A stretch of DNA of 64,000 nucleotides from Streptomyces sp. NBC_00448 (GTDB lineage: Bacteria > Actinomycetota > Actinomycetes > Streptomycetales > Streptomycetaceae): the NCBI RefSeq assembly GCF_036014115.1, contig NZ_CP107913.1:7247501-7311500 (forward strand). Reading direction: 5' to 3'. Below are positions 25,901 to 35,232 of the stretch, piece by piece. Position 1 is the first letter of the stretch. The number at the start of each line of letters is the position of its first letter. The notes below the pieces were generated by a model. It did not search any database. It had not been told where the DNA came from and saw only the letters and a list, made by a program, of their open reading frames with translations. A program made the translations under genes and the position numbers.

Positions 25901-27606
25901 TTGGGGTCCGCCCCGGCCAGGAAGACCCCGAACAGCCCGCGGTCCGGGATGGTGCCGCCGGAGGTGACCGCCAGCCGCTGTGCTCCCGGCCGGCCGGTGA
26001 GCGTGTTGGCCACCCGGTCCCAGACCAGGCGGGGCCGCAGTTCGGCGAACGCGTCCGACGGATAGCGGCCGGCCAGCATGTCCAGCACCGCGGTGTACGC
26101 GGAGTGCGGCAGCGCCGCGAAGGGTGCCGCCTGCCGTACCAGGGCGAGCAGTTCGTCCACGTCCCAGGTGTCCAGGGCGGTCATCGCCACGATCTGCTGC
26201 GCCAGCACGTCCAGCGGGTTGGACGGCACCCGCAGCGACTCGATGGCTCCTTCCCGCATCCGCTCGGTGACCACCGCGGACTGCACCAGGTCGCCGCGGT
26301 ACTTCGGGAAGACCACCCCGGTGGACACCGCCCCCACCTGGTGGCCGGCCCGGCCCACCCGCTGCAGCCCCGACGCGACCGATGGCGGCGACTCCACCTG
26401 GACCACGAGGTCGACCGCACCCATGTCGATACCCAGCTCCAGGCTCGACGTGGCGACCACCGCGGGCAGCCGCCCTGCCTTGAGATCCTCCTCCACCAGT
26501 GCGCGCTGCTCCTTGGACACCGAGCCGTGGTGCGCGCGGGCCAGCACCGCAGGAGCCCCCTTGGCAGCGCCCGACTGCGCCATGACCTGTGCCGGGGAGT
26601 GCGCTTCGGGCAGCGGCTCGCCCTCGGCGCGCTCCTGGCCGATCTCGTTGAGCCGGTTGCACAGGCGCTCGGCGAGCCGCCGTGAGTTGGCGAAGACGAT
26701 CGTGGAGCGGTGCGCCTGCACCAGGTCGGCGATCCGCTCCTCGACATGCGGCCAGATCGACGGCCGCTGCGCCGGGCCCGCGGCCGGCCCGCTGTGCTCG
26801 GCCGCGTCCATCACCGGCGAACCGCCCAGCTCTCCCAGATCCTCCACCGGCACGACCACCGACAGGTCGAACCGCTTCTGGGACGGCGGCTGCACGATCG
26901 CCACTCGCCGCTGCGGGGAAAGGAAGCGGGCCACCTCATCCACCGGCCGGACCGTGGCCGACAGCCCGATCCGGCGGGCCGGCCGATCGAGCAGCCGCTC
27001 CAGCCGCTCCAGGGAAAGCGCCAGGTGGGCGCCCCGCTTGGTGCCGGCGACCGCGTGCACCTCGTCGAGGATCACCGTCTCGACCCCGCTCAGAGCCTCC
27101 CGCGCGGCGGAGGTGAGCATGAGGAAGAGGGACTCGGGCGTGGTGATGAGGATGTCCGGCGGGCGGGTGGCCATCGAGCGCCGCTCCGCCGCGGGCGTGT
27201 CACCCGACCGGATACCGACCCGCACCTCCGGCTCCGGCAGCCCCAGCCGCACGGACTCCTGCCGAATCCCCGCCAGCGGGCTGCGCAGATTGCGCTCGAC
27301 GTCCACCGCGAGCGCCTTCATCGGCGAGACGTACAGCACCCGGCAGCGGCGACGGGCCTCAGCCGGCGGCGGAGTGGCGGCCAGCCGGTCCAGCGCTGCC
27401 AGGAACGCGGCCAGCGTCTTGCCCGACCCGGTGGGCGCCACGACCAGCACGTCGGAGTCCGCGGCGATGGCGGACCACGCGCCGGACTGAGCGGCGGTGG
27501 GCTCGCGGAAGGCTCCCGTGAACCACGCGCGGGTCGCGGGCGAGAAGGAGTCGAGGCTGCTGTGCGGATCGGACTGAGGACTGGACGGAGCGGACGGACT
27601 GGACAT
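22918..27606 (-). CDS. lhr: Lhr, large ATP-dependent superfamily 2 helicase
   Basis: A 1,562-aa 3'-5' DNA helicase of the Lhr type, implicated in DNA repair. Motif I APTGSGKT (57-64), motif II DEVH (about 179-182), motif III SATVR and motif VI QRVGRAGHQ are all visible. These are followed by the winged-helix, Lhr-core and long C-terminal domains expected for the full-length actinobacterial form (about 1,500 aa). The ATG at 27606 is chosen because the upstream extension is compositionally non-coding and an AGGA lies about 9 nt before the ATG. It is upstream of and probably cotranscribed with nei2, and divergent from an AraC-type regulator 92 nt away. Confidence 0.95.
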   Translation of the reverse strand: MSSPSAPSSPQSDPHSSLDSFSPATRAWFTGAFREPTAAQSGAWSAIAADSDVLVVAPTGSGKTLAAFLAALDRLAATPPPAEARRRCRVLYVSPMKALAVDVERNLRSPLAGIRQESVRLGLPEPEVRVGIRSGDTPAAERRSMATRPPDILITTPESLFLMLTSAAREALSGVETVILDEVHAVAGTKRGAHLALSLERLERLLDRPARRIGLSATVRPVDEVARFLSPQRRVAIVQPPSQKRFDLSVVVPVEDLGELGGSPVMDAAEHSGPAAGPAQRPSIWPHVEERIADLVQAHRSTIVFANSRRLAERLCNRLNEIGQERAEGEPLPEAHSPAQVMAQSGAAKGAPAVLARAHHGSVSKEQRALVEEDLKAGRLPAVVATSSLELGIDMGAVDLVVQVESPPSVASGLQRVGRAGHQVGAVSTGVVFPKYRGDLVQSAVVTERMREGAIESLRVPSNPLDVLAQQIVAMTALDTWDVDELLALVRQAAPFAALPHSAYTAVLDMLAGRYPSDAFAELRPRLVWDRVANTLTGRPGAQRLAVTSGGTIPDRGLFGVFLAGADPKKGGGRVGELDEEMVYESRVGDVFTLGTTSWRIEDITRDRVLVSPAPGVPGRLPFWKGDQLGRPLELGRALGRWLREVGALPAEAARERLAAAGLDPWAVDNVLSYLAEQRQACGHIPDDRTIVVERFRDELGDWRVIIHSPFGAQVHAPWALALGARLQERYGLDAQAMHADDGIVLRLPDADLMGLDLLDADPVAKGAEFDPEQSPVGAGDVAFDKGEVEQLVTEQVGGSALFASRFRECAARALLLPRRTPGRRTPLWQQRQRASQLLQVASEFGSFPIVLEAIRECLQDVFDVPGLVELMGDIEARRVRLVEVTTQEPSPFARSLLFGYVAQFLYEGDSPLAERRAAALSLDSRLLAELLGQAELRELLDPDVLADLDSELQWLTEDRRVKDAEGVADLLRVLGPLTGTELAVRGAEAGWAAELEAARRAIRVRIAGEEHWAAVEDAGRLRDALGTALPVGVPVAFTEPVKDPLGDLLARYARTHGPFTTGEAAARFGLGGAVADGTLHRLAAAGRVAQGEFRPGGAGQEWCDATVLRRLRRRSLAALRQELEPVPPATLGVFLPQWQHVGTHGLRGMDGLARAVEQLQGASVPASALEKLVLPSRVSGYTPAMLDELTASGEVLWAGAGALPGKDGWVSLYLSESAPLLLPGPQPLELTELHTAVLGALSGGYGLFFRQIGEQVRAAGLTASDPELADAVWDLAWSGRLTNDTLAPLRALLGSGRTAGATAHRAPRSVPRGRYSSLASARSPRATASRTGPPTTAGRWSLVPAPEADPTLRAHALTHTLLDRHGVVTRGAVAAEGVAGGFSAAYRVLAAFEETGQARRGYVVEGLGAAQFAMDGAVDRLRALSAAREREEERPDRSRTVVLAAADPANPYGAALPWPEQPEGVSHKPGRKAGALVVLTDGELALYVERGGKTLLAWPRDEIRVGAAADALALAVREGALGRLTVERANGESALTSPLGRALEAAGFHATPRGLRLREDR

Positions 27607-27661
27607 GACCCCATCCTGCCTCGCCGGACCGACACCGCGCCGATGACCACTCTTCCGGCTG

Positions 27662-27692
27662 TGGACAACTCCTGGCGCGGTCACGACACAAT
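27662..27692 (+). promoter_or_regulatory. Candidate leaderless promoter of the AraC-family gene
   Basis: TGGACA (27662) and CACAAT (27687) are separated by 19 nt, and the -10 ends 6 nt before the ATG. Confidence 0.45.
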
Positions 27693-27698
27693 GTCCCC

Positions 27699-28535
27699 AT
27701 GACCGCGCGTGAGCAGGCACGATTCTGGGAGCACCCGGGCCTGCCCGGGGTTGACCTGCTGCGGGCCCGCTACATCCGGCACACCTTCTCCCGCCATGCC
27801 CACGACGGCTACGTGATCGCGGCGGTCACCGGCGGGGTGGAGGGCATCGGCCTGCCCGGCGGTGCCGAGCGGGCCGGCGAGGGCGGCGTCGTCCTGATCA
27901 ACCCGGAGGTCCCGCACTCGGCGTACGCGGGCGCCGCCGGAGGCTGGAGCTACCGGGTCCTGTATCCGCGGACGGACGTCGTGTCGGCCGTCGCCGCCGA
28001 GACCCGCGGGCTGCGTGGCACCCCTTTCTTCACCGGCCCGGTCATAGCCGACCCGACCGCGGCCCGCCTGATCGCGGCCGTCCACGAAGCGGCCGAGCAG
28101 GACGACGCGCTCGCCGCCGAGACGTTTCTGCGCCTGACCCTCGCCCGGCTGCTGGCACGCCACAGCGGGGGCATCGCCCGCGGCGGTCGGCCCCGAGCGG
28201 CGGCTCCCGGCGCCGCGGCCCATGCCCGCGAACTGCTCGCCGCCCACCTGGCCGACCCGCCCGGTCTCGACGAACTCGCCGCCGCCACGGCCACCAGCCC
28301 CTTCGCGTTGCTGCGCGCCTTCAAGGCCGCCTACGGCCTGCCCCCGCACGCGTGGCTCACCGGTGAGCGCGTCCGGGCCGCCCGCCGCCTCCTGGACACC
28401 GGCGTCGCTCCGGCCGAAGCCGCGGTCACCGTCGGCTTCACCGACCAGCCGCACCTCAACCGCCACTTCAGCCGGATCGTCGGGGTCCCGCCCGGCGCGT
28501 ACCAGCGCGAGCGGAAGATCGTACGAGAGCGCTGA
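27699..28535 (+). CDS. AraC-family transcriptional regulator
   Basis: The product is 278 aa. An N-terminal cupin-like sensing domain (about 1-100; HTFSRHAHDGYVIAAVTGG, INPEVPHSAYA) precedes two helix-turn-helix units (about 175-275; LDELAAATATSPFALLRAFKAAYG and VTVGFTDQPHLNRHFSRIVGVPPGAY). It is divergent from lhr and 119 nt upstream of the azlCD exporter genes, whose expression it may control; that link is inferred from position only. Confidence 0.9.
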   Translation: MTAREQARFWEHPGLPGVDLLRARYIRHTFSRHAHDGYVIAAVTGGVEGIGLPGGAERAGEGGVVLINPEVPHSAYAGAAGGWSYRVLYPRTDVVSAVAAETRGLRGTPFFTGPVIADPTAARLIAAVHEAAEQDDALAAETFLRLTLARLLARHSGGIARGGRPRAAAPGAAAHARELLAAHLADPPGLDELAAATATSPFALLRAFKAAYGLPPHAWLTGERVRAARRLLDTGVAPAEAAVTVGFTDQPHLNRHFSRIVGVPPGAYQRERKIVRER

Positions 28536-28642
28536 CCCGCGGCCGCGTCGTTCGGACGACCGGCGGGCGGTCCGTATCGCCCCGTATCGCCGCGGGGCCG
28601 CCCGCCGCAAGAACGTACAAGACCCGCAGGCGGCGGTCTTCC

Positions 28643-28648
28643 TAGCCT
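28643..28648 (+). promoter_or_regulatory. Candidate -10 of a leaderless azlC promoter
   Basis: TAGCCT ends 6 nt before the GTG start. No ribosome-binding site lies between them. Confidence 0.4.
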
Positions 28649-28654
28649 GATCGA

Positions 28655-29368
28655 GTGAAAACAGCGCAGACGACGGGGCCGGACACCGTGCGGCAGCCGG
28701 AGCGGCCCCGAGCAGAAGTGGTCCGAGACGCCCTGGGAGTAGGGGTCGCCGTCGGACTGTCCGGATTCGCCTTCGGAGTGACCTCGGCGGGCGCGGGCCT
28801 GTCCGTCCTCCAGAGCTGCGTCCTGTCGCTGCTCGTGTTCACCGGGGCCTCGCAGTTCGCGCTGGTGAGTGCGCTCGGTGCGGGAGGCAGTCCGTTCGCG
28901 GCGGCGGCCGGGGCGTTCTTCCTGGGCACCCGCAACGCCTTCTACGGTTTGCGGCTCTCGCAACTCCTGCGCCTGCCGGCGTCCATACGGCCGCTGGCCG
29001 CCCAGTGGGTCATCGACGAGACCTCCGCGGTCGCCCTGGCGCAGCGCGAACGGGCCGCCGCCCGGCTCGGCTTCACCGTCACGGGCGCGAGTCTCTACGT
29101 GCTGTGGAACCTCACCACGCTGCTGGGAGCCCTGGGCGCGTCGGCGCTCGGTGATCCGGACGCCTGGGGACTGGACGCCGCAGGGCCGGCCGTCTTCCTG
29201 GCCCTGCTGGCACCCATGGTGAAGGGACGCACCGAACGGGCGGTGGCCGCGCTCGCCGTCCTGCTCGCGCTGGTCTGCCTGCCCGTGCTGCCCGCCGGGG
29301 TGCCGGTGCTGGTCGCGGCTCTGGCGGCGCCCTTGGTGCTGGCCGTAAAGAAGAGGGCCGCGCGATGA
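28655..29368 (+). CDS. azlC: AzlC-family branched-chain amino acid exporter, large subunit
   Basis: A 237-aa inner membrane protein with about seven hydrophobic helices. The family sequence FAFGVTSAGAGLS, FTGASQFALVSAL and FFLGTRNAFYGLRLSQLL is clear. AzlC and AzlD homologues form two-component exporters for branched-chain amino acids or their analogues. GTG 28655 lacks a Shine-Dalgarno sequence. Its stop overlaps the azlD ATG (ATGA), so the subunits are translationally coupled. Confidence 0.92.
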   Translation: MKTAQTTGPDTVRQPERPRAEVVRDALGVGVAVGLSGFAFGVTSAGAGLSVLQSCVLSLLVFTGASQFALVSALGAGGSPFAAAAGAFFLGTRNAFYGLRLSQLLRLPASIRPLAAQWVIDETSAVALAQRERAAARLGFTVTGASLYVLWNLTTLLGALGASALGDPDAWGLDAAGPAVFLALLAPMVKGRTERAVAALAVLLALVCLPVLPAGVPVLVAALAAPLVLAVKKRAAR

Positions 29369-29682
29369 CAGGGGAAACGAACACGTGGATCGCCATCGGT
29401 GCCACCGCCCTGGGCTGCTACGGAGTGAAACTGCTCGGCCTGTCCGTGCCCGCGGGGCTGCTGGAGCGCCCGCTCGTCAAGCGACTGGCCGCTCTGCTGC
29501 CCATCGCCCTGCTCGCCGCCCTGACCGCGCTGCAGACCTTCGGCACCGATGCCTTGCGTCTGGCGATCGACGCGCGGACCGCGGGGCTGGCGGCGGCGGC
29601 CACCGCGCTGCTCCTGCGCGCGCCCTTCCTCGTGGTGGTCGCCGCCGCGGTACTGGTCACCGCCGCGGTACGGGCGATGTAG
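29365..29682 (+). CDS. azlD: AzlD-family exporter small subunit
   Basis: A 105-aa membrane protein with about four helices, including LERPLVKRLAALLPIALLAAL and a C-terminal hydrophobic stretch. It overlaps azlC by 4 nt and is the usual small partner of AzlC. Confidence 0.9.
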   Translation: MTGETNTWIAIGATALGCYGVKLLGLSVPAGLLERPLVKRLAALLPIALLAALTALQTFGTDALRLAIDARTAGLAAAATALLLRAPFLVVVAAAVLVTAAVRAM

Positions 29683-29711
29683 GCCGTACGAGGGGCGGCC
29701 GGCGACCGGGG

Positions 29712-29717
29712 GATACT
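29712..29717 (+). promoter_or_regulatory. Candidate -10 of a leaderless promoter for the DUF3046 gene
   Basis: GATACT ends 7 nt before the ATG; no Shine-Dalgarno sequence is seen. Confidence 0.4.
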
Positions 29718-29724
29718 GGCACCC

Positions 29725-29919
29725 ATGCGGCTGACGATGTTCTGGGAGCGGATGCGCGCGCAGTTCGGCGAGACCTACGCCGACTCCTTCGCGCGTGACC
29801 ACGTGATGTCCGAACTGGGCGGCCGTACGGTCGTCCAGGCGCTGGAGGACGGCTGGGAGGCGAAGGACGTCTGGCGGGCGGTCTGCGTGGCCATGGACGT
29901 GCCCGCTGCTCGACGCTGA
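29725..29919 (+). CDS. DUF3046 protein
   Basis: A 64-aa soluble protein of the actinobacterial DUF3046 family. The sequence begins MRLTMFWERMRAQFGETYAD and includes a conserved WEAKDVWRAVCVAMDVP motif. The family is typically encoded just upstream of recA-recX, as here. Function is unknown; the position suggests a link with the RecA locus but nothing in the protein proves it. Confidence 0.88.
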   Translation: MRLTMFWERMRAQFGETYADSFARDHVMSELGGRTVVQALEDGWEAKDVWRAVCVAMDVPAARR

Positions 29920-29989
29920 CCATCCGTCCGAAGTGCCGCGAATGCCCTGATATCAGGACTTGATCGGAGGTAGGGCCCAGACTTGGCCT

Positions 29990-31108
29990 GTGGCAGCACG
30001 TGACGAGTCTCCCGACCCGGCGCCCGACGCGCCCGGCGACGGATCGCGCCCGTCACGTGCGCGCATGCCGCGCTGGCTGCCTCGCGCGCTCGTCCTCGCG
30101 CTCGCCCTCGTCGCCTGCTACCAGTTCGCGCACTGGGCGTTCGACCGGCTGGTCGGACTCCTCGTCAACGTCCTGGTCGCGTTCTTCTGCGCCCTGGCCA
30201 TCGAGCCCGCGGTGGACTGGATGGCCAGGCGCCGCATCCGCCGGGGCCTGGCCACCGGAATCGTGATGCTCGTGGTGCTGGTCGCCGCTGCCGGCTTCCT
30301 GCTGGCCGTCGGCTCCTTGCTCGTCGACCAGATCGGCACCATCGTGCGCAACCTGCCGCAGTACGTCGACGACGTGGTGAAGTGGATCAACCGGACCTTC
30401 CACACGCACATCGACACCGGCGGCAAGCTGCATGACAAGGTGCTGCACTCCAACTGGGTGCGCACCTACCTCACCAGTGGTGCCGCCAGCGTGTGGGGCA
30501 TCTCGGCCACGGTCATCGGCACGATCTTCCAGGTCTTCACGGTGGTGCTGTTCACCTTCTACCTGGCCGCGGACGGGCCCCGGCTGCGCCGCACGCTGTG
30601 CTCCATGCTCCCGCCCGCGCACCAGGCGGAAGTCCTGCGGGCCTGGGACATCGCGGTCGCCAAGACCGGCGGCTACCTCTACTCCCGCGCCCTGATGGCC
30701 GTGGTCTCGGGACTCGCCCACTACATCCTGCTCCAGGTGCTCGGTGTTCCCTACGCCCCCGCGCTCGGGGTCTGGGTGGGGCTGGTCTCGCAGTTCATCC
30801 CCACCGTCGGCACCTACCTGGCCGGGGCCCTGCCGATCCTCGTCGCGTTCACCGAGGACCCGTGGGACGCGCTGTGGGTGCTGTGCTTCGTCGTGGTCTA
30901 CCAGCAGTTCGAGAACTACCTGCTCCAACCGCGGATCACCGCACGTACGGTGGACATCCATCCGGCGGTCGCCTTCGGCTCGGTGATCGCGGGGACGGCG
31001 CTGCTCGGCGCGGTCGGCGCGCTCATCGCCATCCCGGCCACCGCCACGCTCCAGGGCTTCTTCACCGCCTATGTAAGGCGCTACGAGGTCACCGACCCGC
31101 GGATGTGA
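29990..31108 (+). CDS. AI-2E (PerM/TqsA)-family membrane transporter
   Basis: About 372 aa with roughly eight membrane helices in the AI-2E layout: two N-terminal helices, a soluble segment (QIGTIVRNLPQYVDDVVKW), then the C-terminal cluster with PQ/QFIPTVGTYLAG and QQFENYLLQPRI signatures. The family includes exporters of varied small molecules and Na+/H+ antiporters; the AI-2 name is historic. The start is uncertain. GTG 29990 follows GGAGG by 19 nt, which is long; ATG 30065 would begin just before the first helix. Confidence 0.85.
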   Translation: MAARDESPDPAPDAPGDGSRPSRARMPRWLPRALVLALALVACYQFAHWAFDRLVGLLVNVLVAFFCALAIEPAVDWMARRRIRRGLATGIVMLVVLVAAAGFLLAVGSLLVDQIGTIVRNLPQYVDDVVKWINRTFHTHIDTGGKLHDKVLHSNWVRTYLTSGAASVWGISATVIGTIFQVFTVVLFTFYLAADGPRLRRTLCSMLPPAHQAEVLRAWDIAVAKTGGYLYSRALMAVVSGLAHYILLQVLGVPYAPALGVWVGLVSQFIPTVGTYLAGALPILVAFTEDPWDALWVLCFVVVYQQFENYLLQPRITARTVDIHPAVAFGSVIAGTALLGAVGALIAIPATATLQGFFTAYVRRYEVTDPRM

Positions 31109-31135
31109 CCGACCCGGGCACGCTCGGCGGGTCGC

Positions 31136-31165
31136 TTGACATGAAAATCGAACATCCATTCATAT
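31136..31165 (+). promoter_or_regulatory. recA promoter with LexA operator
   Basis: A perfect -35 TTGACA (31136-31141) is followed by GAACATCCATTC (31150-31161). This is a one-mismatch version of the actinobacterial SOS core GAAC-N4-GTTC. The -10 would fall near 31160-31165 (TCATAT), so LexA bound here would cover the spacer and -10. The site is about 180 nt before the recA ATG. Confidence 0.75.
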
Positions 31166-31338
31166 GGAGAGGGCCCGGCGGATCTCCCGCCGTGGCGGCG
31201 CGAACTCCGGCCGGTGCCGGTCGCACACGTCGGCCGGAGTTATCCACAGGTCCCGGACGACGTGCGGGCGCGTTGTCAGTGCCAGGCGCTAGCGTCATGG
31301 ACGTGAAGCGATCGAACCAGACATCCCGGGTGGAGTCC

Positions 31339-32466
<1,128 letters not shown>

Positions 32467-32470
32467 CGCC

Positions 32471-33049
32471 ATGGAGCGCAAGTCCCAGAAGCGCGGCGGC
32501 TCTTCCGAGTCGAGGGCCTCGCGAGAGCCGCCGCTCGATCCTGGTGAGCAGGCGCGGGCGCTGTGCCTGCGCCTGCTCACCGGGACCCCCCGCACCCGCC
32601 GGCAGCTCGCCGACGCCATGCGCAAGCGCGAGATCCCCGACGACGTCGCCGAGCACGTCCTGGAGCGCTTCGAGGACGTCGGCCTCATCGACGACCAGGC
32701 GTTCGCCAACGCCTGGGTGGAGTCACGACACCGCGGCCGCGGCCTCGCCCGCCGCGCCCTCGCCCGCGAGCTTCGCCACCGTGGTGTGGACGCGGAGCTG
32801 GTGACCGAGGCCGTGGAACTGCTCGATTCCGAGCAGGAGGAGGAGACCGCCCGCGAGCTGGTCCGGCGCCGATTGCCGGCCACCCGTGGCCTGGACCGCG
32901 ACCGGCGGATCAGACGTCTCGCGGGCATGCTCGCCCGCAAGGGATACCCGGAGGGCATGTCCCTGCGAGTGGTCCGCGACGCACTGGCAGCCGAAGGCGC
33001 CGACGGTGAGGACACGGAAGAGGAGCGGTGGGCATGGCAAGGCGAATAG
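32471..33049 (+). CDS. recX: RecX, regulator of RecA
   Basis: A 192-aa protein of the RecX family, which binds RecA filaments and limits recombinase and co-protease activity. The helical triplet repeats are recognisable (RALCLRLLTGTPRTRRQLAD, HVLERFEDVGLIDDQAFAN, RGLARRALARELRHRG). ATG lies 4 nt after the recA stop, so it is cotranscribed and probably coupled. Confidence 0.95.
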   Translation: MERKSQKRGGSSESRASREPPLDPGEQARALCLRLLTGTPRTRRQLADAMRKREIPDDVAEHVLERFEDVGLIDDQAFANAWVESRHRGRGLARRALARELRHRGVDAELVTEAVELLDSEQEEETARELVRRRLPATRGLDRDRRIRRLAGMLARKGYPEGMSLRVVRDALAAEGADGEDTEEERWAWQGE

Positions 33050-33070
33050 GCGCGGAGCGGTCATAGTCCG

Positions 33071-33133
33071 CCCGCCGCCCGCCGCCCGCCGCCCGCCGCC
33101 CGCCGCCCGCCGCCCGCCGCCCGCCGCCCGCCG
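33071..33133 (+). repeat. Nine perfect copies of CCCGCCG
   Basis: A 63-bp pure heptamer array, with a further CCG at its left edge. It begins 21 bp after the recX stop and ends 2 bp before the stop of the convergent monooxygenase gene. On the other strand it reads CGGCGGG. Confidence 0.97.
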
Positions 33134-33135
33134 CG

Positions 33136-34866
33136 TCAGCCGGTGCGCCCGCTGACCTGGTGACCGGCCGTATCGCCCCCCGGACGCCCGTCCGGGCGGT
33201 CGGGTCCATCCTCATCGGGGGTGGCGTCGTCGGCCGGGTCGTCCCGGCTGCCCGCCGGTGCCGGCGGACCTCCCCGGGCCAGGTCCGCGTAGGAGTACAA
33301 CTCGGCGGGCCGGCAGCCCACCATCGCCGCCACCAGATGCCCGTCCGGCCGGACCAGCAGCACCGTGTGCGCGGTCGCCCCCGGATAGGTCTCGGCGACC
33401 AGCAGCTCCGCCCCGGTGGGCAGCGCGGCCACCGCTGACGCCAGCCGCGGCATCAGACCGGCCGTCAGCCAGTGCCGCGACTCCCACACTCCGGTCCCGG
33501 GCGCGACGAGCACCACCACCAACCCGCGCCCGAGCCGGTCGCGCAGCCGGCTCACCGTGCCGTCCAGCGCGGTGACGGCCACGTCGGCCACCGCTTCGCC
33601 CGGCCGCGTGTCGCACTCGGCCACCAGCGACGACATCCCGCCCGACCTGGCGGAACTCCGAGGTGCGGGTACCGTAAGCGGTGAGCGGCCGTACACCGTG
33701 GAAGCAGCCGTGCCGCCGCGCCCGAGATGACTGTCGGTCAGCAACTCGACCTGGCCGCGGGCCGAGCCGGACAGCAGGCTGTGGCGGACCGTCTGCCAGG
33801 CACCGTTCGCCCGCAGCAGCGGAAGCGCCTGGTCGGTAGCGCGCAGCCGGGTGCCGACCGCGCCCCGCCGCTCCGCCTCGTAGCTGTCGAGCAGGAGATC
33901 GGAAGCGCCGTCGTGAACGGCGAGTGCCAACTTCCAGGCGAGGTTCTCCGCGTCGCGCAGCCCTTCTTCGACGCTCTGCGCCCCCAGCGCCCCCATCAGG
34001 TGCGCCGCGTCCCCCGCGAGGAAGACCCGATCGGCCCGCCAGGCGCGAGCCAGCCGCTGATGGACCGGATAGTCGGCCGAGCCGACCAGCTCGTACGGCA
34101 CCACCTTGCCGCACCAGGCGGTCAGGGCGGCCCTGAGACGTTCCACCAGCGCGTCGGAGGTGAGTTGGCGGCCGTGCACCGGCAGCAGCCAGTCCATCCG
34201 CCACCGTCCGTCCGGCAGCGGGCGGGCGGTGATCTCCTGCCCGGCCGGGGCTCCCGGCGGATCGCGGTGCAGCAGCGCCACGCCGGGTTCGGGCAGTTCG
34301 GTCCGCACCGTCACCACCGCGTGCCGGTCCACCGCCGTACGGCCGGGGAAACGTACGCCCAGCAGCTTGCGGACCGTGGAGCGCGGACCGTCGCACCCCA
34401 CCAGGTAACTGCCGCGCCACCAGGTCTCCTCGGCGCCCTTGGTGTGCACGGTGACCCCGCGCGCGTCCTGCTCCACCGCGTCCACCCGGCAGCCGGACAC
34501 GACACGCACCGAGCCGCGGGACGAAAGCTCCGTCCGCAACCCCTTCTCCAGCAGGTACTGCGCGACATGGACCGGCGCGCCCGCGGGATCGGCGCCGAAG
34601 TCCAGCCGTAACACCTCCGTACGCCGGCGCAGCGTGCGCCAGCCCGTCCAGGTCGCGCCGTCGCCGCGCAGTCCGCCGTAGCCGAGGCGTTCCACGAGCG
34701 CTGCGGTCGCCGGACCGAGCACACAGGTGCGCGCCTGCCGCAGCCCCTCGGCTCCGCCGAGCACCTCCGCCTCGTCCAGCAGGATCACGGGCACATCGCG
34801 GTGGGCCAGCGCGAGGGCGAGGGTCAGACCCACTGGGCCGGCCCCCGCGACGATCACCGGGTCCAC
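33136..34866 (-). CDS. FAD-dependent aromatic monooxygenase (PHBH fold)
   Basis: A 576-aa flavoprotein. The N-terminal dinucleotide motif GAGPVG (8-13) starts immediately after GTG. A DG motif (VGCDGPRSTVRKLLG) and the GD motif (FLAGDAAHLMGALGAQS, about 281) are in place, and a C-terminal thioredoxin-like domain follows (VVVLVAPGTGVWES). This layout is typical of polyketide and phenolic ring hydroxylases such as PgaE, RebC and MhpA types; the substrate cannot be read. GTG 34866 is chosen because the frame upstream is not conserved in character; ribosome-binding is weak (GGGGG about 8 nt away). A palindrome lies just upstream. It is not part of the usual recX neighbourhood I know, so it may be an accessory insertion. 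Confidence 0.85.
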   Translation of the reverse strand: MDPVIVAGAGPVGLTLALALAHRDVPVILLDEAEVLGGAEGLRQARTCVLGPATAALVERLGYGGLRGDGATWTGWRTLRRRTEVLRLDFGADPAGAPVHVAQYLLEKGLRTELSSRGSVRVVSGCRVDAVEQDARGVTVHTKGAEETWWRGSYLVGCDGPRSTVRKLLGVRFPGRTAVDRHAVVTVRTELPEPGVALLHRDPPGAPAGQEITARPLPDGRWRMDWLLPVHGRQLTSDALVERLRAALTAWCGKVVPYELVGSADYPVHQRLARAWRADRVFLAGDAAHLMGALGAQSVEEGLRDAENLAWKLALAVHDGASDLLLDSYEAERRGAVGTRLRATDQALPLLRANGAWQTVRHSLLSGSARGQVELLTDSHLGRGGTAASTVYGRSPLTVPAPRSSARSGGMSSLVAECDTRPGEAVADVAVTALDGTVSRLRDRLGRGLVVVLVAPGTGVWESRHWLTAGLMPRLASAVAALPTGAELLVAETYPGATAHTVLLVRPDGHLVAAMVGCRPAELYSYADLARGGPPAPAGSRDDPADDATPDEDGPDRPDGRPGGDTAGHQVSGRTG

Positions 34867-35232
34867 GCAGCGGCCCCCGGAAGAGTTGCGGTCACAAAGC
34901 GTATGCAACTCACTGCGCCTGCCCACGTCAAGCGACAGTCGCACGTCGGCGCGGTGCGGGCGGTTCATCGGGCGCACATCGGCCGCGCACGCGACGCACC
35001 CGGGGCGCGCACCGCGGCACCGGTCCGCCGCCACGGGAATCGCCGCTGCGTGCCTTCCCCGTCCCCGGAGCGTACCGGCTGGGTAACGGTCCGCTGCGAG
35101 GGCCGGTAGCCCCTTGACGTGCGGGTCCTGATCGGCGTGGATTCGATCGACAGGTCCATGACCCATTCCGCGGGCGGAGCGGCGAAGTCCGCGCCAACGC
35201 GGGGGTTCCGGCGGATGAGGAGGAGGTGACGC
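34867..35232 (-). other. Intergenic region between divergent monooxygenase and two-component genes
   Basis: It holds the candidate operator at 34883-34911 and presumably promoters for both directions. No further gene is supported; short frames here are compositionally random. Confidence 0.5.
34883..34911 (-). promoter_or_regulatory. Candidate operator before the monooxygenase gene
   Basis: A perfect 7-bp inverted repeat GAGTTGC-N15-GCAACTC has half-site centres 22 bp apart (two helical turns). It starts 17 bp upstream of the GTG. The size fits a dimeric repressor; the regulator is not identified. Confidence 0.5.

Noticed and set aside
24172..26685. 837-codon plus-strand frame opposite lhr
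   Set aside because: Composition is Arg/Gln/His/Pro-rich with no motif; lhr on the other strand has all helicase motifs.
33071..33133. CRISPR-like array at the heptamer repeat
   Set aside because: Units are 7 bp with no spacers and no cas genes nearby; a simple tandem repeat.
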